Translations under genes and position numbers: made by a program
The notes under the pieces: generated by a model
Databases searched by the model: none
The model's input: the letters and a program-made list of their open reading frames with translations, nothing else
Told to the model about the DNA's origin: nothing
In this document: one piece after another, positions 33,553 through 42,403 of the stretch
How the letters are laid out: the number at the start of each line of letters is the position of its first letter
Numbering within the stretch: position 1 is the first letter of the stretch
Source: Pyramidobacter piscolens W5455
GTDB taxonomy: Bacteria; Synergistota; Synergistia; Synergistales; Dethiosulfovibrionaceae
Length of the DNA stretch: 64,000 nt
Assembly (NCBI RefSeq): GCF_000177335.1
Contig: NZ_ADFP01000047.1
Span: 1-64,000, forward strand
Direction of reading: 5' to 3'

Positions 33553-35990
33553 TGTTTTCGCTCCCGGGAGAGGGCGGAAGGCGCGTTCCCCTTCTGGCCT
33601 CTGCTCAGGGCGGCGCTCTTTTCGATCCAGCGTTTCAGCTTCGCCATCGCCCGCCCGTGGATCGAATCCTCCGGATACGTCCCGTCGGCCCGGCGCTTTC
33701 CGGCCGGGCGGCCGGTCAGGAGCTCGATGCCTTCGTCGATCGTCTTCACGGACCAGATATGGAACTGCTTGCGGCGGATCGCTTCGACCACGTCGTGATT
33801 GAGCATCAAATGCCGCTCGTTCTGCCATGGGATCAGCACGCCCTGCGAGCCGGTCAGGCCGCGCGCGAGGCAGTAGCTGAAGAAGCCCTCGATCTTCTCG
33901 TTGACGCCGCCGATCGGCTGGATGTTGCCGAACTGATCGACCGAGCCGGTCACGGCGATGTTCTGCGCGATCGGCACGTCGGCCAGCGAGGAAAGCAGGC
34001 AGTACAGCTCGGTGGACGAAGCGCTGTCGCCGTCGATGCCGCCGTAATTCTGCTCGAACGACAGCCGGGCGGAAAGCGTCAGCGGCATGTCCTGCGCGTA
34101 AACGCGCCCGAGATAGCTGCTCAGAGTCAGCAGGCCTTTGTTGTGGATCGGCCCCGCCATTAAAATCTCGCGTTCGATGTTGATGACGCCCTCCTGCCCC
34201 ATGAACGTGTTGGCCGTGATGCGCGCAGGGTGCCCGAAGGAAACTTCGGCAAAGCTGACGACGGCCAGCCCGTTGATCTGCCCGACGACAGCGCCGTCCG
34301 TGTCGATGCGGATGATGTCTTCGGCGAAGGCGGCGCGGATCTTTTCTTCCGTCTGGCTGGAGCGGTAGCGTTTTTCCTGGATCGCCCGCAGCACGTGCTT
34401 GCGGTCAACCGACTTGGCGCCTTCGGACAGGGCCCAGGCGGACGATTCGACGACGTATTCTTTCAGCCTGTTGAACTGGGTCGAGAGTTTGTTCTGATCG
34501 TCGGCGAGACGCGAAGCCCATTCGATCAGTTCGGCCAGCGCTTTTTTGTTGAACGGCAGACAGCCGTCCTGTTCGGCCGTCGTCTTGACGAAGCGCGCCA
34601 TATCCCACTCGTTTTCCGGCGTGCGCGGCATTTCGCAGTCGAACTCCGCGACGGTCTTGAAGAATTTGGGGAAGTCGGGGTCGTATTCGCGCAGCAGATA
34701 ATAAATGTAATAACTGCCGACGAGGATCACTTTCGTCTTGATGGGGATCGCTTCCGGGCGCGGCGTCGTGATCGGCATGACGCTGTACTGGTCGCTGAGG
34801 TTCTCGACCGTGAGCAGGCCGGAGCGCAGCACGCGCTTCAACAGGTCGTAGGACATGAAATTGCGCAGCAGCTCTTCCGCGTCGAGGATCAGATAGCCGC
34901 CGTTGGCCCGATGCAGCGCGCCGCTCACGATCCGCGTGAAGTCGGTATAATAGTATCCCTGGCGGCTCTCGTACTCCATCTTGCCGGCGATGTTGTAAAA
35001 AGTCGGGTTGGTCTCCCACACGGCCGGCGCGCCGCCCTTGGGATCGTTGCCGACGAAGACGTTGATCCTGTACGGCGTGAAATCCACTTCGCCGCTCTCG
35101 TCGCGGGCGGCGGCAATGAACAGCGCGTAATTGGCGACGATCTGGCGCTCCAGCGAATCGATCCATTGGGCGAACTTCTTCGTCTGTCCGTATTTTTCCC
35201 GGATCTCGTCCAGGTAAGGGCCGATCGCCGTGCGGCAGATCTCGGCTTCCATATCCGAAAGCTTGGCCTTGAGCGCGCGCTCCTTCTCCCGGATCTGCCG
35301 CAGCACTTCCAGAGTTTTCGAGGTCAGGGCGTCGGACACGCTCTTGAGGCGCTTCTGCTCTTTCCGCGGCAGCGCTTCGAATTCGTCGGTCTGAAGTTCC
35401 TTGAACTCTTTTTTGCCTTTGCCGTTCTTGACGATTTTGAGAGGAATGTTCACAAACCCCTGCGGCGTGCGCTTGACGAGGAAACCGTCCTTTTCGGCCT
35501 CTTCGCGAACGTGATTCATCATCTTCGAGATCTGGTCCTGAAACGAGCTGATTTCCTGCGCTTTGGCGTCTTCGTAGCTGCTTTTCTCGAAGGCGCCGCT
35601 GATCACGGACTTCAGTTCTTCGATCAGCTTGTCGAAGTCTTCCTCGGCTTTTTTCGCCTGCCCGGCCGGCAGGTCGATGGCCAAAGGCGTCGCCGGCTCG
35701 TCGAAATTGTTGACGTAGATCCAGTCGTTGGGCGCCGGCAGGCGGGCCGCTTTTTCGCGCACGCTTTTCAGCGCGTAACTCGTGCGTCCGCTGCCCTGCG
35801 GCCCGACGATAAAGACGTTGTAGCCGGTGCTCTTGACGGCAAGGCCGAAATCGATCGATTTGACAGCCCGCTCCTGTCCGATAAAATGAGTCAAGCCTTC
35901 CAGCTCCGCAGAAGAAGAACAGCGCAGCACCTTGGGATCCGTCTTTCTTCGCACCTGCGCCGCCGTCAATTTCCGGGCCCGTATTTTCAT
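33549..35990 (-). CDS. Lon-like ATP-dependent protease (AAA_32/S16)
   Basis: An 813-aa protease distinct from classical LonA. The N-terminal ATPase region has a variant P-loop GPQGSGRTS (Arg for Lys, as in other AAA_32 proteins). A long coiled-coil region (about 150-270) follows, then the Walker B-like GGYLILDAEELL, and the S16 peptidase domain with the catalytic Ser in GIDGDSASS and Lys in GGVNEKIEGF. The class probably degrades misfolded or unknown targets. The ATG at 35990 has GGGGGA upstream; one at 36008 overlaps mnmA and lacks a site. Confidence 0.92.
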   Translation of the reverse strand: MKIRARKLTAAQVRRKTDPKVLRCSSSAELEGLTHFIGQERAVKSIDFGLAVKSTGYNVFIVGPQGSGRTSYALKSVREKAARLPAPNDWIYVNNFDEPATPLAIDLPAGQAKKAEEDFDKLIEELKSVISGAFEKSSYEDAKAQEISSFQDQISKMMNHVREEAEKDGFLVKRTPQGFVNIPLKIVKNGKGKKEFKELQTDEFEALPRKEQKRLKSVSDALTSKTLEVLRQIREKERALKAKLSDMEAEICRTAIGPYLDEIREKYGQTKKFAQWIDSLERQIVANYALFIAAARDESGEVDFTPYRINVFVGNDPKGGAPAVWETNPTFYNIAGKMEYESRQGYYYTDFTRIVSGALHRANGGYLILDAEELLRNFMSYDLLKRVLRSGLLTVENLSDQYSVMPITTPRPEAIPIKTKVILVGSYYIYYLLREYDPDFPKFFKTVAEFDCEMPRTPENEWDMARFVKTTAEQDGCLPFNKKALAELIEWASRLADDQNKLSTQFNRLKEYVVESSAWALSEGAKSVDRKHVLRAIQEKRYRSSQTEEKIRAAFAEDIIRIDTDGAVVGQINGLAVVSFAEVSFGHPARITANTFMGQEGVINIEREILMAGPIHNKGLLTLSSYLGRVYAQDMPLTLSARLSFEQNYGGIDGDSASSTELYCLLSSLADVPIAQNIAVTGSVDQFGNIQPIGGVNEKIEGFFSYCLARGLTGSQGVLIPWQNERHLMLNHDVVEAIRRKQFHIWSVKTIDEGIELLTGRPAGKRRADGTYPEDSIHGRAMAKLKRWIEKSAALSRGQKGNAPSALSRERKQ

Positions 35991-36004
35991 GGCCTTTCCC
36001 CCAG

Positions 36005-37045
36005 TCATTCCATGTATTTTATAAATCCGCCGCCGAGGAGAACGCGTTCCGCGACGTCGTAAAGGACAAGCGCCTGTCCGATCGAAACGCTCCCGGCAGG
36101 CTCCTGCAGTTCGACCGTTCCGCCGCCGTCATGACAGTCCGCCAGCCGGCCGGGAACCGGCCGGGCGCGGTAGCAGTACTGAACGAGACAGTCCTGCCCG
36201 GCGCGGACTTCCTGCTGCCAGCGAGCGTTTTCAAAATAAATCGTCCCGACCGTGGCTTCCGTTCCATGGGACAGCAGCAGACGGTTGCTCGCGAAATCCC
36301 GCCGCGCCACGAACCACGGGCCGCGCGACAGTCCCAGCCCGCGGCGCTGCCCTTCGGTATAAAAGATCAAGCCTTTATGCGGTCCCAAATCTTCGCCGTC
36401 ATGGCCGACCATGCGTCCGATGTGGCGCTCTTCCGCGGCGAGGTGATCTTCGAGAAAACGTTCCAGCGAACCGCCTTCGAGAAAACAAATGCCCTGGCTG
36501 TCGCCCTGCGCCAGCCTTTCGGCTCCCAGCCTGGAAGCGAGTTCGTTTTTCACGCCAGTTTTACTTCGCTCTTCCGAAAGCGGGAAGCAGAGCCGCGAGA
36601 GCCACTCATGCGGCAGCCGGCACAGCATGTACGTCTGATCTTTCGGCGAGTCCGTGCGGGCGATGGCCCAGCGGCGCCCGCGCTTTAAAACGCGCGCGTA
36701 GTGCCCCGTGGCGACCTTGTCGATGCCCAGCCGGTCGGCCAGCTCGAACAGCGCCCTGAATTTCAGGGCGGCGTTGCAGATCACGCAGGGATTGGGCGTA
36801 AGGCCTTTTCTGTAAGCGTCGAGGAAAGGGCGGACGACTCGCTCGCAAAACCGCGCCCGACAGTCCAATTCGTGCACCGGCACATGCCGCGCCAGGCGCT
36901 CCAAACGCAGGCGGTCGGTCGGATCCTCGCCGTCTTTCAAAATCAAATGCGCCGCCGTCACGTCGTAGCCCAGGTCTCTGAGCCGCAGGGCGGACAAGGC
37001 GCTGTCAACGCCGCCGCTGACACCGACAAGAATTTTTTCGCTCAT
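36005..37045 (-). CDS. mnmA: tRNA-specific 2-thiouridylase MnmA
   Basis: Introduces sulfur at U34 of Lys, Glu and Gln tRNAs. The PP-loop SGGVDSALSA is at residues 10-19, the catalytic cysteines lie in NPCVICN and QGICFL, and the ATG at 37045 has GGAGAG upstream. The 346-aa length is normal. An in-frame reading continues upstream to 39307 but is antisense to hypF and is not part of the gene. It heads the mnmA-lon-nth run and is divergent from hypF. Confidence 0.96.
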   Translation of the reverse strand: MSEKILVGVSGGVDSALSALRLRDLGYDVTAAHLILKDGEDPTDRLRLERLARHVPVHELDCRARFCERVVRPFLDAYRKGLTPNPCVICNAALKFRALFELADRLGIDKVATGHYARVLKRGRRWAIARTDSPKDQTYMLCRLPHEWLSRLCFPLSEERSKTGVKNELASRLGAERLAQGDSQGICFLEGGSLERFLEDHLAAEERHIGRMVGHDGEDLGPHKGLIFYTEGQRRGLGLSRGPWFVARRDFASNRLLLSHGTEATVGTIYFENARWQQEVRAGQDCLVQYCYRARPVPGRLADCHDGGGTVELQEPAGSVSIGQALVLYDVAERVLLGGGFIKYME

Positions 37046-37078
37046 GCTCTCTCCGCGCCGCTTGTGGGCAGGTCTTCG

Positions 37079-37096
37079 ACCGATTAAAATAATCGG
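37079..37096. promoter_or_regulatory. Palindrome between mnmA and hypF
   Basis: CCGATTA-AAA-TAATCGG, a 7-bp perfect inverted repeat midway between the divergent starts. It could be an operator for a dimeric regulator or part of a promoter; no regulator is known. Confidence 0.35.
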
Positions 37097-37123
37097 AGCG
37101 TTTTCATATTCGAGGTGAAACTC

Positions 37124-39385
37124 ATGCTGATTGAAAAAACATACAGCGTCAGCGGCATCGTTCAGGGCGTCGGCTTCCGTCCGCTGTGCGTAAGAATCGC
37201 GCATCGCGCCGGAATCCGCGGCTCCGTGGCGAACACTTCCGACGGCGTTCTGCTCCGTTTGCAGGGGACGGAGGACGCGATCGCGCGGTACGTGGCGGAG
37301 CTGAAACGCGACTGTCCCGACGTGGCGCTGATCGTGGATATCATGCTGCTCGAACGGAAGAACATCGAACAGGCCGACGATGATTTTACCATACTCAAAA
37401 GCGTGCGTTCGCTCCGGCAGAGAGTTTTGCTTCCGCCCGACATGGCGACGTGCCGGGACTGCCTGGCCGACGTCAGGGACCCCGCCAACAAACGTTACCG
37501 TTACGCCTTCACGAACTGCACGAACTGCGGCCCGCGCTTTTCGATCGTCAGGGAACTCCCCTACGATCGTCCCAAGACGACCATGTCGGCCTTCCCGATG
37601 TGTCCAGCGTGCCAGCAGGAATACGCCGACGAAACAAACCGCCGTTTTCACGCCCAGCCGAACGCCTGCCCCGTGTGCGGGCCTCGCCTGGCGTATTGCG
37701 ACGCTCGGGGACAAGAGATCGCGCAGGACGAAAAAGCTTTCGGACTGGCGATCGCCGCGCTTGCGAACGGCCAAATCATCGCCGTCAAGGGGTTGGGCGG
37801 CTTCCATCTGGCCTGCGACGCGACGCGGGAAGAGGCCGTTTCGCTGCTGCGCCGCCGCAAGCGCCGTCCGCGCCGTCCCTTCGCGGTCATGGTCAAAAAC
37901 GTCGCCGTCGCCGAAAAACTCGTGAAGCTGAGCGCCGACGATAAAAAATTGCTGACGGGCGCACGAGCTCCCATTATACTGCTGGAACGGAACGATTCCA
38001 ACCTTCTTGCCCCGTCGGTCGCGCCCGGTTTGAATCGTCTGGGCGTGATGCTCCCCTATACGCCGCTCCATCACATGATCATGGAAGGATTCGACGCTCT
38101 CGTGATGACAAGCGCCAATCTGAGCGGCGAGCCGCTTGTCTCCGAAAACGAGGAGGCGTACCGACGCCTCGCCGGGATCTGCGACGGATTTCTCGTCCAC
38201 AACCGCCCGATCCACATGAAGATCGACGACTCCGTCCTGCTCCATCACGACGACGGCCCCGTCCTGATCCGACGGGCGCGCGGTTACGTGCCCAATCCCA
38301 TTATCGCCGCGCGCGAGCTGGCGCCGGTGCTCGCCGCCGGCGCGGAGATGAAAGGCACTTTTTCGTTCAGCCAGGACGCCATGATTTTTCCCAGCCAATA
38401 TCTCGGCGACATGAAAGACATGGGGACCGCGCAGTTCTATGAAAAAGCCCTGCGGCACTTTCTCGGTCTCTACAGTTTCGCCCCCGAGCGGCTCGTCACC
38501 GATCTGCATCCGCTTTATCTCTCCACCGCCGCGGCGAAAAGAATTTTTCCCCGGCTGCCGGCGCTCGCCGTGCAGCACCACTATGCCCACATGATGGCCT
38601 GTCTCGCGGAAAACCGCGTCGATTCCCCCGCCCTCGGCATCATCATGGATGGCACGGGATACGGCAGCGACGGTTCGATCTGGGGCGGCGAGCTCCTCTG
38701 CGGCGACGCGGAACGCTTCGAACGCTGCGGGCATCTCCGAGAATTCCGCCTGCCCGGGGGCGACCGCGCCGTCACGGAACCCTGGCGCTGCGGCTTGAGT
38801 CTGCTGGTGGAAAGCTGCGGCGTCTCTCAGGCCCTCGGACTGTGCCGAATTCTCTGGCCCGGACGGATTGCCGCCGCCCGGCAGCTTCTGAACGCCTGGC
38901 AGGCGTTTCCGCTTACAAGTTCCTGCGGGCGCCTTTTCGACGGTCTGGCCGCGATCGTGCTGAAAAAAGAAACCGTCAGCTATGACGGCGAAGCGGCCAT
39001 GGAACTGCAGGCTTTTGCGGAAACGCATCCCACGTCCGTCGCCGGTCCGCCCTTTGACGTTGAAAACAACGTCATCGACTGGCGCCCTTTCGTCGCCGCT
39101 CTGGCGCAGGCCCCGCACGACGCCCTTTTTGCGGCCGGGGCTTTTCACACGCGGCTGGCGCAGGCGCTGGCCCGGTGCGCCGCGGACGTTGCCGGTCAAA
39201 CGGGCATTCGTCTGGCCGCCCTTTCCGGCGGCTGCTGGCAGAACGCCCTGCTCTTGAAAGAGACGTTGCCCCTGCTGCGCGCTCGGGGGCTGACGCCGCT
39301 CACTCATAAACTGCTTTCTCCGAATGACGAATGCCTCTCCGTCGGCCAGGCCTATATCGGCGGCCTGCGGCGGAACGGCGGTTAA
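37124..39385 (+). CDS. hypF: [NiFe]-hydrogenase maturation carbamoyltransferase HypF
   Basis: Makes the thiocarbamate from carbamoyl phosphate that HypE turns into the cyanide ligands of [NiFe]-hydrogenase. The domain order is complete in 753 aa: acylphosphatase (SGIVQGVGFRP, residues 10-20), two zinc knuckles (CRDC...CTNC and CPAC...CPVC), YrdC-like domain (KGLGGFHLACDA, near 225), and the Kae1-like domain with the metal-binding HHYAHMMA and DGTGYGSDG. GAGGTG lies 6 nt before the ATG. No hypA-E or hydrogenase genes are adjacent. Its stop overlaps the pfkA stop, tail to tail. Confidence 0.96.
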   Translation: MLIEKTYSVSGIVQGVGFRPLCVRIAHRAGIRGSVANTSDGVLLRLQGTEDAIARYVAELKRDCPDVALIVDIMLLERKNIEQADDDFTILKSVRSLRQRVLLPPDMATCRDCLADVRDPANKRYRYAFTNCTNCGPRFSIVRELPYDRPKTTMSAFPMCPACQQEYADETNRRFHAQPNACPVCGPRLAYCDARGQEIAQDEKAFGLAIAALANGQIIAVKGLGGFHLACDATREEAVSLLRRRKRRPRRPFAVMVKNVAVAEKLVKLSADDKKLLTGARAPIILLERNDSNLLAPSVAPGLNRLGVMLPYTPLHHMIMEGFDALVMTSANLSGEPLVSENEEAYRRLAGICDGFLVHNRPIHMKIDDSVLLHHDDGPVLIRRARGYVPNPIIAARELAPVLAAGAEMKGTFSFSQDAMIFPSQYLGDMKDMGTAQFYEKALRHFLGLYSFAPERLVTDLHPLYLSTAAAKRIFPRLPALAVQHHYAHMMACLAENRVDSPALGIIMDGTGYGSDGSIWGGELLCGDAERFERCGHLREFRLPGGDRAVTEPWRCGLSLLVESCGVSQALGLCRILWPGRIAAARQLLNAWQAFPLTSSCGRLFDGLAAIVLKKETVSYDGEAAMELQAFAETHPTSVAGPPFDVENNVIDWRPFVAALAQAPHDALFAAGAFHTRLAQALARCAADVAGQTGIRLAALSGGCWQNALLLKETLPLLRARGLTPLTHKLLSPNDECLSVGQAYIGGLRRNGG

Positions 39386-40344
39386 ATGCTGAGCTCTTCT
39401 ACCAACTCAAGCAGTTCGGGGTTCAGCCGCTTTCTTGTTTCCCACGTGTTCGGCAGAGGTACCGGCACCATGCGCCCATTGACCAGTCCGGCCATGACGC
39501 CGTGTCTCCCTTCCAGCAGGCAGGTGACCGCGTAGGCGCCCATGCGGGTGGCGATCGTCGCGTCGTAGCTGGACGGCGCGCCGCCGCGCTGAATATGGCC
39601 GAGCACCGTCACGGTCGCTTTGTAACCGGGCGCCTGTTCGGCAAGCTTTTCCTGCAGTTCGTAGCCGGACATGACGCCTTCCGCAAGAATGATGAGGGAA
39701 TAATTTTTCCCGCTGAGGCGCGACGCTTTGAGCTTTTTGCACAGAGCGCCGATGTCGAAAGGAATCTCGGGCAGCACCGCAAATTCCGCGCCGCCGGCCA
39801 CGGCGGTCTGAAGCGCGATAAAACCGCAGCGACGTCCCATCACCTCGACGATGAAAAGTTTGTCGTGACTGTGGGCCGTGTCGCGCAGCCGCCGCACGGC
39901 GTCCAGAGCCGTATTGAGCGCCGTATCGAAGCCGATCGTCATGTCGGTGCCGTTGACGTCGTTGTCGATCGTCGCGGGGATCCCCACGACGGGCAGCCCC
40001 ATTTTCTGCAGTTCCCAGGCGCCGCGGAACGAACCGTCGCCGCCGATCACGATCAGGCCGTCGATGTTGCGATCGTCGCACTGCTGGCGCGCTTTTTTCC
40101 TGCCTTCCTCCGTCAGGAAACGCTCGCTGCGCGAAGTTCGCAGCATCGTCCCGCCGCGCTGGATGATCGACCCCACGTCCCGCACTTCGATCTTGCGGAA
40201 CATGCCGTCGATGAGGCCCTCGTAGCCCTGTTCCACTCCCAGACATTTTATGCCGTGATAGGCCGCGCACCTGACTGCGGCTCTGATGGCTGCGTTCATC
40301 CCGGGCGCGTCGCCGCCGCTGGTCAACACTGCAATACGTTTCAT
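39382..40344 (-). CDS. pfkA: ATP-dependent 6-phosphofructokinase
   Basis: The committed step of glycolysis. The 320-aa length matches bacterial PfkA. Motifs: LTSGGDAPGMN for ATP/phosphate at the N-terminus, GGDGSFRGA, the catalytic PATIDNDV (Asp-127 region) and VEVMGRRCG; the ATP-using subtype is suggested by the Gly in GGDGS. AAGGAGG precedes the ATG at 40344. A minus-strand -10 sequence TATAAT lies at 40379-40374. Confidence 0.96.
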   Translation of the reverse strand: MKRIAVLTSGGDAPGMNAAIRAAVRCAAYHGIKCLGVEQGYEGLIDGMFRKIEVRDVGSIIQRGGTMLRTSRSERFLTEEGRKKARQQCDDRNIDGLIVIGGDGSFRGAWELQKMGLPVVGIPATIDNDVNGTDMTIGFDTALNTALDAVRRLRDTAHSHDKLFIVEVMGRRCGFIALQTAVAGGAEFAVLPEIPFDIGALCKKLKASRLSGKNYSLIILAEGVMSGYELQEKLAEQAPGYKATVTVLGHIQRGGAPSSYDATIATRMGAYAVTCLLEGRHGVMAGLVNGRMVPVPLPNTWETRKRLNPELLELVEELSI

Positions 40345-40373
40345 TTTTGTCCTCCTTGCGCGCTGTTTGTCCA

Positions 40374-40379
40374 ATTATA
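40374..40379 (-). promoter_or_regulatory. -10 element for pfkA
   Basis: Minus-strand TATAAT, 29 nt before the start codon; the -35 at the expected distance is poor. Confidence 0.4.
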
Positions 40380-40415
40380 CACTTTTCTCTTCAACCGGAA
40401 TCACCGGGCCAGACG

Positions 40416-40451
40416 AAAGGGACTCAACTCGTGGAGAGCTGAGTCCCTTTT
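40416..40451 (-). terminator. Terminator after the secreted coiled-coil protein gene
   Basis: AAAGGGACTCA pairs with TGAGTCCCTTT around a loop, 14 nt after the stop codon. It probably marks the 3' end of the downstream envelope transcription unit. Confidence 0.75.
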
Positions 40452-40464
40452 CGTTTTCCGCCGA

Positions 40465-41199
40465 TTAAATTTCTTTTTGCAGTTCCATCATGCGTTTGTT
40501 GATCTTGGTCAGTTCTTCCTGGATCTCGTTCAAACGATCCTGAAGCTCCTTGCCTTCCTTCGTCAGGTTGCCGACGCGTTTGTTCAGGCGGTCCATTTCC
40601 ATGCGGGCGCCCGATTTGCCTTTCAGCAGCTTGTCGGGGTCGTCGTCTTTGACGTCCCAGAAGAAATCGATGGTCTTGCCAAGCGTCACGGGCGTAATGG
40701 CGCCGTCGATGGTAAATTTGACCGTTTTGACTTTCGGCGTCAGATAGGGTTTCCCCTTGGAATCGTAACGGGGGAAGTAGACGAACCCCTCGCGCTCGTC
40801 GGTGATTTTGAAGTTGAAGCGTTTGTCGTAGTCGACGGGGGAAAGGCGATGTTTGCCCACGGTCAGGGTGACCTGGCTCTCGAAAGGAGCCATGCGGATC
40901 GCCGGTCCGCGGTTCGTGAATTTGATAAACACGGGGATCGTATCATCAAGTTTCAGCTGCTGCAGCAAATTGTAACGGTAATCCTCCGCCTCGTCGGCCG
41001 TCCACAGATTTTTCTGCGCCTGATCCTGAGTCGAGCGTTCCACATATTCCGCCGCATAGTACGTCGCCTGGATTTCGACGCTGGCGCCGAAATCGTCGCG
41101 GTATTCCTTCTTTTGGCGCCACTCCGCGGCAGAGGCGGTCGAAACGCTCAGCATCCCCATCATCAGCGCAAAATAAAATCCTTTTCTTTTGACACTCAT
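40465..41199 (-). CDS. Secreted coiled-coil protein of unknown function
   Basis: A 244-aa exported protein I do not recognise. A signal peptide ends at about residue 24 (STASAAEW). The middle (about 35-175) looks beta-rich, with alternating charged and aromatic residues. The last 50 residues form a strong coiled coil (RMEMDRLNKRVGNLTKEGKE). GGAGGG precedes the ATG. It is the last gene of the heptose operon, 60 nt after gmhA. Location suggests an envelope or periplasmic role, but no function is assigned. Confidence 0.75.
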   Translation of the reverse strand: MSVKRKGFYFALMMGMLSVSTASAAEWRQKKEYRDDFGASVEIQATYYAAEYVERSTQDQAQKNLWTADEAEDYRYNLLQQLKLDDTIPVFIKFTNRGPAIRMAPFESQVTLTVGKHRLSPVDYDKRFNFKITDEREGFVYFPRYDSKGKPYLTPKVKTVKFTIDGAITPVTLGKTIDFFWDVKDDDPDKLLKGKSGARMEMDRLNKRVGNLTKEGKELQDRLNEIQEELTKINKRMMELQKEI

Positions 41200-41259
41200 T
41201 CGAGTCCCTCCTTGATGATAAAAACACGTTCCCCAATCGGAAAGAAGCCCACGAAAAGA

Positions 41260-41847
41260 TCACTTCTCTTCAAAAAGGCTTTTTTCGATGATTTCACACA
41301 GCGTGTGTCCGATCAGAATGTGCATCTCCTGAATTCGAGGCGTCTCGGCCGTCGGCACCGCCAGCACGACGTCCGCCATACCGGCCAGAAGCGAGTTTCT
41401 TTCTCCCGTCATGGCAATGACGCGCATATTTTTGCGGCGCGCGGCTTCAGCCGCCTTCACGACGTTGGCGCTGCCGCCGCTGGTCGAAATCGCCACCAGC
41501 GTGTCTCCGGGACGGCCATGCGCCTCGACTTGCCGCGAGAAAACCGTTTCGTAACCGAAATCATTGGCGATTGCGGTGAGCGCCGAAGTGTTGACATGCA
41601 GCGCTTCCGCGTCAAGCGCCGGCCGGTTGAGAAGGTACCGTCCGGAAAGTTCCGCGGCGAGATGCTGAGCGTCGGCAGCCGAGCCGCCGTTGCCGCAGAA
41701 AAGAACGCGCCCGTCGTTTTTCAGCGACTGAATCATCAGCGCCGCAGCGCGCTCGACCAGCGGCATCATACCGGCCAGACGTTCGCAGACCTGACGGTGG
41801 CGTTCCAGATTTCCCGCAATGATCGCTTCTATCGTGTGCCTGTCCAT
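41260..41847 (-). CDS. gmhA: Phosphoheptose isomerase
   Basis: A SIS-domain enzyme converting sedoheptulose 7-phosphate to heptose 7-phosphate, the first step to ADP-heptose. The 195-aa product has FCGNGGSAADAQHLAAELSG, the phosphate and substrate-binding loop with active-site Glu, and the STSGGSANVV loop. The ATG at 41847 has AAGGTGG upstream; a GTG at 41856 is possible. It lies 10 nt after gmhB in the same operon. Confidence 0.94.
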   Translation of the reverse strand: MDRHTIEAIIAGNLERHRQVCERLAGMMPLVERAAALMIQSLKNDGRVLFCGNGGSAADAQHLAAELSGRYLLNRPALDAEALHVNTSALTAIANDFGYETVFSRQVEAHGRPGDTLVAISTSGGSANVVKAAEAARRKNMRVIAMTGERNSLLAGMADVVLAVPTAETPRIQEMHILIGHTLCEIIEKSLFEEK

Positions 41848-41857
41848 GGATTCCACC

Positions 41858-42403
41858 TTATTTTTGACGTTCCAAAAGCCAACGGGCCGCCTGCAGCAAG
41901 TCCTCGGCGTAAAAATCGGCGCTCACGCCTCGCGCCCGCTCTTCACGACCGTAACCCGACATTAATAGTATCACAGGACTGGCGAGATTTTTGCCAAACT
42001 GCATGTCGGATTCTTTGTCGCCGATCACGGCGGCGATATCGTCGCCGTCCAGCCCGCAATCGGCGCTTGCCCGTGAAATGAGCCCGACGGCGGGTTTGCG
42101 GCACGCACAGCGCTGATCTGCCCGATGCGGGCAGACGTAGATCCCCTGCAGCGTGATTCCCCGTTCCGCCAGCAGCTCCGTCAGCCGACAGTGCACGCGG
42201 TCAACGTCGTCCATCGTAAAGTAACCGCGGCCGACGCCCGACTGATTGGTCACGACCGTCAACACGTACCCGCGTTCGCACAAAAGTCTCAGTCCTTCGG
42301 CCGCGCCGGGCAGAAGGGCCACCTGCTCGGGACGACGAAGATAGTTTTTTTCCTCGATGATCGTCCCGTCGCGGTCGAGAATCACCCACTTTTTCTTATT
42401 CAT
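41858..42403 (-). CDS. gmhB: Heptose 1,7-bisphosphate phosphatase GmhB
   Basis: A HAD-superfamily phosphatase that removes the 7-phosphate from heptose 1,7-bisphosphate. It has the HAD motif DRDGTIIEE at residues 9-17, the TNQSGVGRGYF motif, the zinc-binding CPHR...CACRKP loop, and GDKESDMQFG (motif IV). The 181-aa length is typical. The ATG at 42403 overlaps the hldE stop by 8 nt, suggesting coupling; an in-frame stretch to 42532 reads over hldE in another frame and is not real. Confidence 0.94.
   Translation of the reverse strand: MNKKKWVILDRDGTIIEEKNYLRRPEQVALLPGAAEGLRLLCERGYVLTVVTNQSGVGRGYFTMDDVDRVHCRLTELLAERGITLQGIYVCPHRADQRCACRKPAVGLISRASADCGLDGDDIAAVIGDKESDMQFGKNLASPVILLMSGYGREERARGVSADFYAEDLLQAARWLLERQK

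Noticed and set aside
37046-39307. In-frame 754-residue upstream extension of mnmA
   Set aside because: The extension is antisense to hypF; mnmA has a proper start with a ribosome site at 37045.
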